A stretch of 35,963 nucleotides of DNA from Gammaproteobacteria bacterium (GCA_028293725.1 JAQGOE010000352.1:1-35963); one strand, 5' to 3'. Positions 25,425 through 34,228 are shown, counted from the stretch's first letter. The notes: generated by a model from the letters alone, not told the origin. Program-made: numbers and translations.

Positions 25425-26954
25425 TCAGCCCAGGGGCGGAAAGCGTGCCATGGCCTCGAGATCGTTGAGCTCCTGGTCGTTGCGGATGTACAGGCGGCTC
25501 GCGTCGCGGCTCGGCTGGAAATCCCAGGACTGGAACCGGCCGGCGCGCAGGGCTGGATAAACGAAGTGACGTTGCCGTTGGTTGGCAATCACCGCCTCGT
25601 GCAGCGCGGGGAGTTGCCAGCGCCGGGCGACTTCGGCGCGGAAGTCGCCAGTGGCTCGAGCATGCGCCGGTTGCGCGGCCAGATTCGCACGCTCGTCGGG
25701 ATCGGCGGCGAGATCGTAGAGTTGGTCGGGATCCACCGGCGAATGCACGAACTTGTGGTGACCCCTGCGGATCATGACCAGCGGCGCGATGGCGCCCTCC
25801 GCGAGATACTCACCGATGACTTCGCCCGGGCCGCGGCCGCCCTGCAACGCGGGCAACAGGCTCTGGCCACCGATCGGCGCGGCATAAATCGGCGCCGAGC
25901 CACCGTTGGCAATCTCTGCCAGGGTGGGCAACACATCGAGGAGGGACGCTGATTCTGCGACACGCCGGGGAGCGAACCGTCCCGGTGCGTGCACGATGAG
26001 CGGGATCCGGCAGGCCGGCTCGAAGAAGTTCATTTTGTACCAAAGGCCGCGCTCACCGAGCATGTCGCCATGATCCGCCAACACCATGACGACGGTGTTA
26101 TCCGAGAAGCGAGCCTCCCGGAGTGTGCTCAGAAGAATGCCGATCTGGTCGTCGACGTAAGACACGGCCCCGTAGTACGCGCGGCGTGCCGCACGCACCT
26201 GCGCCTCCGTTGGGGAAGCGAGGCCGAGCCCGATGACGTGACGGAGTCGGGTTGAATGCGGGTCCTCGCGGCCGGCGAGGTCGCCAACGCGCGGCATGTC
26301 GATCTCGTCATCTCGATAACGGTTCCAGTAGGTTTCCGGGACCACGTAGGGGTCATGCGGGTGGGTCATCGACGCGACCAGGCAGAAGGGCCGGCGATCG
26401 CGGCCGCGCGCCAGGTCGAAGAGTTTCTGGCGCGCGGCGAAGACGACCTCGTCGTCGAAATCGATCTGGTTCGTGCGTGTGCACGGGCCAGCCTGGGTTA
26501 CGGAGTCCATGGTGTGATACCAACCGGGCCGCTCCTCGAAGCGTGTCCAGTCGGGGGTCCAGCCGAAATCGGCCGGATAGATGTCGGTCGTCAGCCGCTC
26601 CTCGAAACCATGCAATTGGTCCGGACCACAGAAGTGCATCTTGCCGGCGAGCGCTGTCTGGTACCCCGCGCTGCGTACGTAGTGCGCGAAGGTCGGTACC
26701 GCCGCGGCAAACTCCGCCGCATTGTCGTAGGCGCCGATCCTGGAGGGCAGTTGGCCGGCCAGAAACGAAAATCGCGACGGCGCGCACAGCGGGCTGTTGC
26801 AGTAGAAGGAGTCGAAAACAACACCCTGCGTCGCGAGCGCATCGAGGTGCGGTGTCCGGGCGACCGAGCCACCATAGGCGCGTAACGCCCGCGCCGTGAG
26901 CTGATCGGCCATCAGGATGAGGAGATTGGGGCGATCGGGGGATTGCACGGCCAT
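25425..26954 (-). CDS. betC: Choline-sulfatase
   Basis: 509 residues from ATG 26954, the usual length for BetC. The N-terminus reads RPNLLILMADQLTARALRAY with metal-binding Asp17. CAPSR at 57-61 is the sulfatase C-x-P-x-R signature, so Cys57 should be converted to formylglycine. Family-specific stretches follow: AGQLPSRIGAYDNAAEF, KMHFCGPDQLHGFEERLTTD and IYPADFGWTPDW, then LADHGDMLGERGLWYK with further metal ligands. The C-terminal part (RHFVYPALRAGRFQSWDFQP) matches the choline-sulfatase tail. No signal peptide is seen, so it is cytoplasmic. The reaction is choline-O-sulfate to choline plus sulfate. No choline dehydrogenase or betaine-aldehyde dehydrogenase is nearby. It is probably co-transcribed with the lyase homologue and divergent from a GbcA-like oxygenase. 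Confidence 0.9.
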   Translation of the reverse strand: MAVQSPDRPNLLILMADQLTARALRAYGGSVARTPHLDALATQGVVFDSFYCNSPLCAPSRFSFLAGQLPSRIGAYDNAAEFAAAVPTFAHYVRSAGYQTALAGKMHFCGPDQLHGFEERLTTDIYPADFGWTPDWTRFEERPGWYHTMDSVTQAGPCTRTNQIDFDDEVVFAARQKLFDLARGRDRRPFCLVASMTHPHDPYVVPETYWNRYRDDEIDMPRVGDLAGREDPHSTRLRHVIGLGLASPTEAQVRAARRAYYGAVSYVDDQIGILLSTLREARFSDNTVVMVLADHGDMLGERGLWYKMNFFEPACRIPLIVHAPGRFAPRRVAESASLLDVLPTLAEIANGGSAPIYAAPIGGQSLLPALQGGRGPGEVIGEYLAEGAIAPLVMIRRGHHKFVHSPVDPDQLYDLAADPDERANLAAQPAHARATGDFRAEVARRWQLPALHEAVIANQRQRHFVYPALRAGRFQSWDFQPSRDASRLYIRNDQELNDLEAMARFPPLG

Positions 26955-26968
26955 GAGCTCTCGAAAGG

Positions 26969-27008
26969 GTCAGGTGGGGCAGTTTACCCTGACAGCGGGG
27001 CAGGTCAG
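26969..27008 (-). promoter_or_regulatory. Candidate betC promoter with overlapping dyad
   Basis: On the minus strand a CTGACC (27008-27003) is followed after 16 bases by TAAACT (26986-26981), 27 bases before the betC ATG. Each hexamer matches the sigma-70 consensus at four of six positions. A GTCAGG/CCTGAC dyad (26969-26974 and 26988-26993) straddles the -10 element and could bind a regulator of the divergent betC and Rieske genes. The match is weak and was found by eye only. Confidence 0.28.
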
Positions 27009-27135
27009 CCGATTGAACGGATGCGACAGGAGGGATGCCTTTTTTCGCTAACCGCATGCGGATTTTGCCCTTGGAGTGGCGCGCTCGTTATGGAAGGCTG
27101 CGCGAGTTTGCCGGCAACGCCATCGCTCATCCGTT

Positions 27136-28386
27136 ATGTCCAAGATCGCCTCGCTGCTCGATACGCATCGGCCGGGTTTCGCCCTGCCGGGATCGTTCTT
27201 TACCGATGACGCCTTGTATGCGGCCGAGCTGGACGGGATTTTTGCCCGTCACTGGCTGTTCGTGGCCTCCGAGCCGGAGATTCCCGAGGGCGGCGACTAC
27301 CGCACCTACCAGATCGGGCCCTACCCGATTTTCATTTTGCGCCAGGACGATGGCGCCATTGCCGCTTTTCACAACACCTGCCGCCATCGTGGCGCCCGCG
27401 TTCTGCAGCAGCCGTCCGGCGTCGTCGGGGCGAAGCTGGTGTGCCCGTATCACCGCTGGAGTTACGACACGAACGGGCGGGTCATCGGGTGTGGAGCGTC
27501 GCGGGATCACGCGAATCCGCCGGACCTGGGGCTCAAACCGGTTCATGTGCGGGTGCTCTCCGGACTCATCTTCGTCTGTGTCGCGGAGCAGCCGCCGGAG
27601 GATTTCGCCGATATGGCGGCACAACTTTCCGGGTACCTCGATCCGCACACACTGGCGCGCACGAAAATCGCCAAACAAGTCGATCTCATCGAGGCCGGCA
27701 ACTGGAAGCTGGCCATCGAGAACAATCGCGAATGCTTTCACTGCGGCGGTCACCCCGAGCTGTTGCGCTCGCTGTTTCACTTCATCGGTGACTTTTCCCA
27801 GGAGTCGCTGTCCGCGGAAGAGCGCGTGGCCTTCGGCCGCTACGAGCTCGCCCGGCAGAGGGCGCTGGACAGTTGGAGTCGTGCGGGCCTTCCGTGGGAG
27901 CGGATCGAGTTGCTTTATGGCCGGCCGACCGCTTTCCGTACTGAGCGGCTCGTCCTGGAGGGCAGCGGCGAATCGATGACTCTGGACTCGAAGGCGGCTT
28001 CCCGGCGTCTTCTGGGATCCTTCACGGAAGCCGCGCTCGGCACTCTGCACCTCCACGTGCAACCGAATGCCTGGTGCCACTTCTTGAGCGATCACATCAT
28101 GACGTTCAGCATCCTACCGCTGGACCGCCAGCGCACGCTGGTCCGTACGACCTGGCTCGTGCACGCGGACGCGGAAGAGGGGAAGGACTACGATCTCGAT
28201 AACCTCACCCGGGTGTGGCAGGCCACGAACGAACAGGACGCCAGCTTCGTCGCGGAGACCCAGATCGGGGTCTCGAGCCCGCAATACGAGCCGGGACCGC
28301 TGGAGAGCACCGAGTTCATGGTCGGTCACTTCCATCGCTGGTACGTCGAGCGGATGCGGGCGGCGTTAATCCCGCGCCCCGGGTAG
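27136..28386 (+). CDS. Rieske non-heme iron oxygenase, GbcA-like (betaine-type demethylase)
   Basis: 416 residues from ATG 27136; a GTG at 27076 in the same frame is possible but adds no family sequence. The ribosome-binding site is weak. The Rieske centre is CRHRG (82-86) and CPYHRWSY (103-110), giving Cys82, His84, Cys103 and His106. The catalytic domain has NWKLAIENNRECFHCGGHPE, with His202 and His206 as iron ligands and Glu199 near the bridging position. The ENNREC(F/Y)HC form is what I associate with glycine-betaine demethylase GbcA and related quaternary-amine oxygenases. Such enzymes N-demethylate with formaldehyde release and need a reductase (GbcB type), which is not in the window. 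Divergence from betC supports a quaternary-amine substrate. Stachydrine or carnitine-type substrates cannot be excluded. Confidence 0.82.
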   Translation: MSKIASLLDTHRPGFALPGSFFTDDALYAAELDGIFARHWLFVASEPEIPEGGDYRTYQIGPYPIFILRQDDGAIAAFHNTCRHRGARVLQQPSGVVGAKLVCPYHRWSYDTNGRVIGCGASRDHANPPDLGLKPVHVRVLSGLIFVCVAEQPPEDFADMAAQLSGYLDPHTLARTKIAKQVDLIEAGNWKLAIENNRECFHCGGHPELLRSLFHFIGDFSQESLSAEERVAFGRYELARQRALDSWSRAGLPWERIELLYGRPTAFRTERLVLEGSGESMTLDSKAASRRLLGSFTEAALGTLHLHVQPNAWCHFLSDHIMTFSILPLDRQRTLVRTTWLVHADAEEGKDYDLDNLTRVWQATNEQDASFVAETQIGVSSPQYEPGPLESTEFMVGHFHRWYVERMRAALIPRPG

Positions 28387-28404
28387 AGCTGCGCGGTATG
28401 ATTT

Positions 28405-28429
28405 CCGCTGGCACGAATCGTGCGAGCGG
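28405..28429. promoter_or_regulatory. 25-bp dyad over the ribosome-binding region of the RND operon
   Basis: Arms CCGCT and GCACG (28405-28409, 28411-28415) mirror CGTGC and AGCGG (28419-28423, 28425-28429) around AAT; 22 of 24 flanking bases are symmetric. The right arm covers the only Shine-Dalgarno-like bases (GAGCGG) and ends six bases before the ATG at 28436. A TATGAT hexamer lies just upstream at 28397-28402, without a clear -35. The dyad could be a TetR-type operator downstream of the promoter or an RNA hairpin that hides the ribosome-binding site. No regulator gene is adjacent. Confidence 0.55.
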
Positions 28430-28435
28430 CACCGC

Positions 28436-31400
28436 ATGTGGATCGTAAAAGTCGCATTACAGCGGCCTTATACCTTTCTGGTTCTGGCGATCCTGATTCT
28501 TCTCATGGGTGTGCTGGCGATCCTGCGCACCGCCACGGATATCTTTCCGGCCATCAACATTCCGGTGGTTGCCGCCATCTGGGGTTACACCGGCCTGCAG
28601 CCGGAAGAGATGGCGAGCCGGATCGTGCTCAACACCGAGCGCATCGCACAGACGACCGTGAACGACGTGGAGCACACCGAGTCACAGTCGCTCAATGGCA
28701 TCGGGGTGGTGAAGTACTTCTTTCAACCTAGAACCGACGAACGATTGTCGTACGCCCAGATCACCGGCGTATCGCAGACGCAGTTGCGAAACCTGCCGCC
28801 CGGAACCACGCCGCCATTCATACTGGCGTACAACGCCTCCACGGTGCCGATCATTCAGCTGGCGCTTTCGAGCGATTCGCTCTCGGAAGCCGAGATTTTC
28901 GACATCTCCCAGAATGTCATCCGGACCGCCCTCGCTACCGTTCCGGGCGCGTCGGTTCCCTATCCCTATGGCGGCAAGCAGCGGCAGGTGCAGGTCGATC
29001 TCGATCCGCAGGCTTTGCGCTCCCGGGGGTTGTCGGGAAGCGACGTGACGGCGGCGATTGCCGCTCAAAACCTGATTTTGCCGGCCGGCACGCAGAAGAT
29101 CGGCGATCTCGAATACTTCATTGGCATCAATGCCAGTCCTGCGAAGATCGAGGAGATGAACGATCTGCCGATCAGCGCGGGCAATGGGACGGTCACCTAC
29201 GTTCGCGATGTCGCGCATGTACGCGACGGCGCTCCGCCCCAGACGAACATCGCGCGGCTCGAGGGCAGGCGCGCGGCGCTCATGACGGTGCTGAAGAATG
29301 GCAGCAGCTCCACGCTCGACGTCATCAATGCCGTGAAGGCGAAGCTGCCCCAGATTCGCGCCCAGGCCGGGTCGGCGCTGAAGATCGAGCCGATCGGGGA
29401 TCAGTCTATCTTTGTGCGCGCCTCGATCAACGGTGTGGTCCGGGAGGCGACCATCGCCGCCTGTCTCACCGGCCTGATGATTCTTCTGTTTCTAGGAAGC
29501 TGGCGCAGCACCCTCATCATTTTCATCTCCATTCCGTTGTCGATCCTCGCCTCCATCGCGTGCCTGGCGGCGTTGGGGGAGACGATCAACATTATGACCC
29601 TCGGCGGGTTGGCGCTGGCAGTCGGGATCCTGGTGGACGACGCCACGGTGACGATCGAGAACATCAACACCCATCTCGAGGAGGGCGCCGAGGTGGAGGC
29701 GGCGATTCTCAACGGTGCACAACAGATCGCGCTGCCGGCCCTGGTGTCGACGCTGTCCATCTGCATCGTGTTCGTGCCGATGTTCCTGTTGGCGGGGATC
29801 GCGAAGTATCTATTCGTGCCGCTGGCCGAGGCGGTGGTGTTCGCCATGTTGGCATCGTATTTGTTGTCGCGGACCTTGATTCCGACCTTGTCGAAGTATT
29901 GGTTGCAGAAGCATGCCAAGAAGGATGCCGGCGACCAAAGCGCCTCGCACGGCTCCGGCGGCAAGGTATACGGCGTTTTGCGCCAGCCGCTCGTTTGGAT
30001 GAAAAGCTTCCAACAGGGGTTCGAGAAGCGTTTCGAGCGGGTCCGCGATCGCTATCACACGCTCCTCGAAGCGGCTCTCCGCGGCGGGATGCGCTTCGCC
30101 GTCATCTTTCTGGGCGTGATGGTTCTGTCGGCGATTCTTGCATTTCCGCTGGGACACTATCTGCCAGGGCTGGGGCAAGACTTTTTCCCCGTTGTCGACG
30201 CAGGGCAGATCAAACTCCACCTCCGCGCCCGGACAGGATTGCGGATCGAGGAGACCGCGGCGCTTTGCGATGCCGTGGAGGCGCGGATCCGCCACGTGAT
30301 TCCGGCCAGGGAGATCGAGAGCATCGTCGATAACATCGGGCTGCCCTACAGCGGCATCAATCTCGCCTACAGTACGTCAGCCCCGGTCGGGCCGAGCGAC
30401 GCCGATATCTTCATCGCATTGAAGCCGGACCATAAACCTTCCGCGGACTATCAGCGCCGCTTGCGCGGCATGCTCGCGGAAAGCTTCCCCGGCGTGACGT
30501 TCGCCTTTCCTCCGGCCGACATCGTCAGTCAGACCCTCAACTTTGGGCTGCCGAGCCCGCTGGATGTCCAGATCGCGGGCAAGGACACCGAGGCCAATCG
30601 AGGCTACGCGGACGAGCTATTGCAGAGACTGCGCAAGATTCCGGGTGCGGTGGACCTGCGTATCCAGCAGGCCTTCGACTATCCGAAATTCGCTGTGGAG
30701 GTGGATCGTACCAAGGCCAGGGAGCTGGGCCTCACCCAGCAGAATGTAGCTGCGAACATGTTGGTGTCCCTCTCGGGGAGCTTTCAGACCTCGCCGTCGT
30801 TCTGGATCGACCCCAGCAGTGGGACCCAGTACCAGGTCGTGGCGCAGACACCGCAGCCGCGGCTCGACACACTCAACGATCTGCAAACGACACCGCTGAC
30901 GAGCGGGAGCGCAAGCGGCGGGGTCGACGCGCAGCTTTTGGCGAACGTTGCCACGATCAGGCGTACCGTCGCGCCGGCGGTCGTCAGTCACTACGACGCG
31001 CAGACGGTCATCGATATATACGGCTCGGCACAGGGGACCGATCTCGGCTTCATTGCCTCGGAAGTCAACAAGATACTCGCGGACACCAAGGACCACGTGC
31101 CGAAGGGATCGAATGTCGCCGTCCGCGGGCAGGTGCAGACGATGACTGAATCGTTCAATGGGCTGCTGCTGGGACTGCTCGGTGCGGTGGTGCTCGTTTA
31201 TCTATTGATTGTCGTCAACTTTCAGTCGTGGCTCGATCCTTTCATCATCATCACGGCGTTGCCGGCCGCGTTGGCGGGGATCGTGTGGATGTTGTTCCTG
31301 TCGCACACGACGGTGAGTGTGCCGGCGCTGACGGGGGCGATCATGTGCATGGGAGTGGCCACTGCAAACAGCGTTCTCATGGTGAGTTTCGCGCGTGAGC

Positions 31401-31678
31401 GGCTGGATGCGGGCGATGACGCATTCACGGCGGCTTCGAAAGCGGGCTTTGCGCGCTTCCGTCCGGTGTTGATGACCGCGCTCGCGATGATCATCGGCAT
31501 GATTCCCATGGCGTTGAGTCTGGGTGAGGGGGCCGAGCAGAACGCGCCGTTGGGGCGAGCGGTCATTGGTGGCTTGATTTTCGCGACGGTGGCGACCCTG
31601 CTGTTTGTGCCGGCGGTGTTTGTGTTGATTCATGGACGGAAAGGCGCGAACGGCGCGCCAAAGGAGCGGCCGGCATGA
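28436..31678 (+). CDS. RND-family efflux permease (HAE1/AcrB-like)
   Basis: 1080 residues from ATG 28436. The layout is typical for an RND pump: TM1 at 10-30 (PYTFLVLAILILLMGVLAIL), a large periplasmic loop, TM2-7 from about 340 to 490, a second loop, and TM8-12 from about 900 to 1070. Asp401-Asp402 in GILVDDATVTIEN are the TM4 proton-relay pair of AcrB. In TM10 the segment reads GVATANSVLMVSF, with Ala977 where AcrB has its essential Lys940, a substitution I associate with a separate RND subgroup. The pump drives export of unknown compounds by proton flow. The next gene, the adaptor, overlaps by four bases (ATGA). Permease-adaptor-channel order is unusual, since most operons start with the adaptor. 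Confidence 0.95.
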   Translation: MWIVKVALQRPYTFLVLAILILLMGVLAILRTATDIFPAINIPVVAAIWGYTGLQPEEMASRIVLNTERIAQTTVNDVEHTESQSLNGIGVVKYFFQPRTDERLSYAQITGVSQTQLRNLPPGTTPPFILAYNASTVPIIQLALSSDSLSEAEIFDISQNVIRTALATVPGASVPYPYGGKQRQVQVDLDPQALRSRGLSGSDVTAAIAAQNLILPAGTQKIGDLEYFIGINASPAKIEEMNDLPISAGNGTVTYVRDVAHVRDGAPPQTNIARLEGRRAALMTVLKNGSSSTLDVINAVKAKLPQIRAQAGSALKIEPIGDQSIFVRASINGVVREATIAACLTGLMILLFLGSWRSTLIIFISIPLSILASIACLAALGETINIMTLGGLALAVGILVDDATVTIENINTHLEEGAEVEAAILNGAQQIALPALVSTLSICIVFVPMFLLAGIAKYLFVPLAEAVVFAMLASYLLSRTLIPTLSKYWLQKHAKKDAGDQSASHGSGGKVYGVLRQPLVWMKSFQQGFEKRFERVRDRYHTLLEAALRGGMRFAVIFLGVMVLSAILAFPLGHYLPGLGQDFFPVVDAGQIKLHLRARTGLRIEETAALCDAVEARIRHVIPAREIESIVDNIGLPYSGINLAYSTSAPVGPSDADIFIALKPDHKPSADYQRRLRGMLAESFPGVTFAFPPADIVSQTLNFGLPSPLDVQIAGKDTEANRGYADELLQRLRKIPGAVDLRIQQAFDYPKFAVEVDRTKARELGLTQQNVAANMLVSLSGSFQTSPSFWIDPSSGTQYQVVAQTPQPRLDTLNDLQTTPLTSGSASGGVDAQLLANVATIRRTVAPAVVSHYDAQTVIDIYGSAQGTDLGFIASEVNKILADTKDHVPKGSNVAVRGQVQTMTESFNGLLLGLLGAVVLVYLLIVVNFQSWLDPFIIITALPAALAGIVWMLFLSHTTVSVPALTGAIMCMGVATANSVLMVSFARERLDAGDDAFTAASKAGFARFRPVLMTALAMIIGMIPMALSLGEGAEQNAPLGRAVIGGLIFATVATLLFVPAVFVLIHGRKGANGAPKERPA

Positions 31679-32814
31679 GCACCGAGGACTCGTTGCGCGG
31701 CGTGAAGCGCTTCCTCTGGATATTACTGATTGCCGCGGTGATCCTGGCGATCTGGGGTGTGGTGAGCCGAGTCCGGGGTCGCGAGAAAATCGGCCAGGAG
31801 ACTTCGCAGGAGGCCATCCCTGTCGTCCGGACTGCCAAGCCCACCGCCAGCCCGGCCAGTGACGAGTTGGTGCTGCCGGGCAATGTCACGGCGTTCATCG
31901 AGGCGCCGATCTATGCGCGCACCAGCGGGTATCTCAAGAGCTGGTACACCGATATCGGCACGCCGGTGAAGCGGGGCCAGCTCCTGGCCGAAATCGAGAC
32001 ACCGGAAGTCGATCAGCAGTTGCGGCAGTCGAAGTCCGATCTGGCCACCGCCGCCGCCAATGCCCGGATCGCGACGAGTACCGATGTGCGTTGGAAAGGA
32101 CTCCTGGTCAACAAGGCGGTCTCGCCGCAGGACGCCGAGACGAGGGCGGCAAGTGCGGAGGCCGCTCAGGCCACGGCAGCTTCGGCGCAGGCGAACGTGG
32201 GGAGGCTCGAAGAGCTCGAGTCGTTCAAGCGCGTCGTGGCACCTTTCGACGGGGTGGTCACCGCTCGCAACACCGATATCGGCGCGCTTATCAATGCGGG
32301 GCAGACCACGGGCTCCCAGTTGTTCCGGGTCTCCGACGTCACCCGCTTGCGGGTGTATGTCCAGGTGCCGGAACAGTACGCGCCGCAGACGCGGCCAGGC
32401 GTGGCGGCGCAACTGCGCTTCAACGAGCATCCAGGCGTCGAGTATCCGGCGAAAGTGGTCCGCACCGCCCAGGCGCTCGATCCCACGCTGCGCACGCTGC
32501 AGGTTGAACTGCAGGTGGACAACAGTAAGGGTGAGTTGTTTCCGGGCGCGTACGCTGAAGTGCACTTCGAGTTGCCGGGCAACGCGAATACCTTGCGCGT
32601 GCCGGCGACGGCCTTGGTGTTTCGGGCCGCTGGGCTGCAGGTAGCCACGGTCGTGCAGGGTAACCAGGTGAAGTTGCATAGCGTGAGCCAGGGACGCGAC
32701 TTCGGCACGGCGGTCGAGCTGTTGAGTGGCGTGACGGCGAACGACGTGATCATCGTGAATCCACCGGACTCGATCACCGATGGTGCCCAGGTGCGCATCG
32801 CCCATGCGCCGTAG
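31675..32814 (+). CDS. RND periplasmic adaptor (HlyD/AcrA-type membrane-fusion protein)
   Basis: 379 residues; ATG overlaps the permease stop (ATGA). One N-terminal membrane helix (FLWILLIAAVILAIWGVV, about 13-30) anchors it in the inner membrane. A lipoyl half-motif (APIYARTSGYLKSWYTDIGT) follows, then an Ala-rich coiled-coil hairpin around 110-175, the second lipoyl half (VVAPFDGVVTARNTDIGALI) and beta-barrel and membrane-proximal domains. The adaptor bridges the RND permease and the outer-membrane channel. The hairpin is short, as in other RND adaptors. It overlaps the channel gene by 11 bases. Confidence 0.94.
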   Translation: MSTEDSLRGVKRFLWILLIAAVILAIWGVVSRVRGREKIGQETSQEAIPVVRTAKPTASPASDELVLPGNVTAFIEAPIYARTSGYLKSWYTDIGTPVKRGQLLAEIETPEVDQQLRQSKSDLATAAANARIATSTDVRWKGLLVNKAVSPQDAETRAASAEAAQATAASAQANVGRLEELESFKRVVAPFDGVVTARNTDIGALINAGQTTGSQLFRVSDVTRLRVYVQVPEQYAPQTRPGVAAQLRFNEHPGVEYPAKVVRTAQALDPTLRTLQVELQVDNSKGELFPGAYAEVHFELPGNANTLRVPATALVFRAAGLQVATVVQGNQVKLHSVSQGRDFGTAVELLSGVTANDVIIVNPPDSITDGAQVRIAHAP

Positions 32815-34228
32815 GCTGGCTTGCGTGGCTTGCGCGTGGGGGCTATTGAGCGCCTGCAACTTCGCGCCGCATTACACGCGCCCGACAACCGAGCCGGCGC
32901 CGCCGGCGTACCAGGAAACCGCAGGTTGGAAGACCGCGCAGCCTGCCGACGCGGGGAATCGGGGCGCGTGGTGGGCGATTTTCAACGACGAGCGGCTCGA
33001 CGCGCTCGAGAACCAGGTGACGGTTTCCAACCAGAATATCAAGGCCGCCTTTGCCCGCCTGCAGCAGGCGCGTGCTCAGACGCGCATCGAGCGCTCCTTT
33101 CTTTTTCCGACTCTCACCGCCGGTGCGCGCGGGGTTCGGGACCGTCAGTCCGTCAACTCACCCACCTACACCACCAGCAAGCCGACGACCGGAAACGATT
33201 TCACGCTGAACGCGGATGTCTCGTATGAGTTCGACGCCTGGGGGCGTATTCGAAATCTCCTTGCCGCCGCGCGCGCCAGCGAGCAGGCGAGCGCTGCCGA
33301 TCTGGCGACGCTCGATCTCAGTACGCACGCAGAGCTGGCGGCCGACTATTTCACCCTACGGAGCGAGGACACTCAGCAGCAGTTGCTCGACCGCGCAGCC
33401 GCGGATTACTCCGGCGCCCTGGTGTTGACTCAGAATCTATTCAACGGCGGCGCCGCGGCGCTCTCCGATCTAGATCAAGCCAAGGCGCAGTTGCAAACGG
33501 CGCTGACGCAAGCGGCCGACAATCGCTTGCGGCGGGCGCAGACGGAGCACGCCATCGCCGTACTGTTGGGTGAGTCGCCCTCGACCTTGCATCTCGAGGC
33601 AGTGCCTCTGAAGCTCGAAGTCGTGCCGCCGGCCATCGACCCGGGGTTACCGTCGGCGCTGTTGGAGCGGCGCCCGGATATTGCGGCTGCCGAGCGGCGC
33701 GTGGCCGCTGCGAATGCGCAGATCGGAGTGGCACGGGCCGCGTATTTTCCGGTGTTCAGTCTGTCCGCGCTGGCGGGCTTCGAGAGCACTCGGATATCGA
33801 ATCTGCTGACAGCGCCGAGCCGCACGTGGTCGGTCGGTCCCCAAGGAGTGCTGACGGTGTTTGATGGGGGCCTGCACCGCGCGCAATCCGCTCAGGCGCA
33901 GGCGGCGTATGACGAACAGGTGGCGGACTACAGGAATGCGGTGTTAGCGGCCTACGAAGGAGTCGAAGACAACATCGCAGCGCTGCGCGAACTCGAGCAG
34001 GAGAGTGTCACCGAGGCGGCCGCTGTAGTCGCGACGGCAGGAGCACTCGAGCAGGCGCAGTTCCGCTACGAGGGCGGCATCGCCACGTATCTCGAGATAG
34101 TGGTGGCGGAGAACGCCGCGCTGTCGGCGCGCCTCGCGGCCGCCGACATCCAGTTGCGTCGCATGGTCGCGAGCGTGCAACTCGTTAGGGCGCTTGGCGG
34201 CGGGTGGAATGCGTCGGGTACGCCCTAA
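32804..34228 (+). CDS. RND outer-membrane factor, NodT/OprM-type lipoprotein
   Basis: 474 residues from ATG 32804, inside the last codons of the adaptor gene; an in-frame start at 32780 would spoil the signal peptide. MRRRLACVACAWGLLSAC is a lipoprotein signal with lipobox LSAC, giving lipidated Cys18. Two repeated OEP halves follow: WWAIFNDERLDALENQVTVS and NQNIKAAFARLQQARAQTRI in the first, LLERRPDIAAAERRVAAANA, QIGVARAAYFPVFSLSALAG and VLTVFDGGLHRAQSAQAQAA in the second. This is the NodT family of TolC-like trimers. It completes the tripartite pump with the two preceding genes. Confidence 0.95.
   Translation: MRRRLACVACAWGLLSACNFAPHYTRPTTEPAPPAYQETAGWKTAQPADAGNRGAWWAIFNDERLDALENQVTVSNQNIKAAFARLQQARAQTRIERSFLFPTLTAGARGVRDRQSVNSPTYTTSKPTTGNDFTLNADVSYEFDAWGRIRNLLAAARASEQASAADLATLDLSTHAELAADYFTLRSEDTQQQLLDRAAADYSGALVLTQNLFNGGAAALSDLDQAKAQLQTALTQAADNRLRRAQTEHAIAVLLGESPSTLHLEAVPLKLEVVPPAIDPGLPSALLERRPDIAAAERRVAAANAQIGVARAAYFPVFSLSALAGFESTRISNLLTAPSRTWSVGPQGVLTVFDGGLHRAQSAQAQAAYDEQVADYRNAVLAAYEGVEDNIAALRELEQESVTEAAAVVATAGALEQAQFRYEGGIATYLEIVVAENAALSARLAAADIQLRRMVASVQLVRALGGGWNASGTP

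Noticed and set aside
27035..27979. Plus-strand frame starting just after an AGGAGGG in front of the Rieske gene
   Set aside because: The spacing from AGGAGG to ATG is too short, the product is Arg/Ser/Pro-rich shadow sequence, and it overlaps the Rieske gene in another frame.
31723..32859. 378-codon minus-strand open frame opposite the efflux adaptor gene
   Set aside because: The plus strand carries an unmistakable HlyD-type adaptor; the antisense product is basic and low in family signal.
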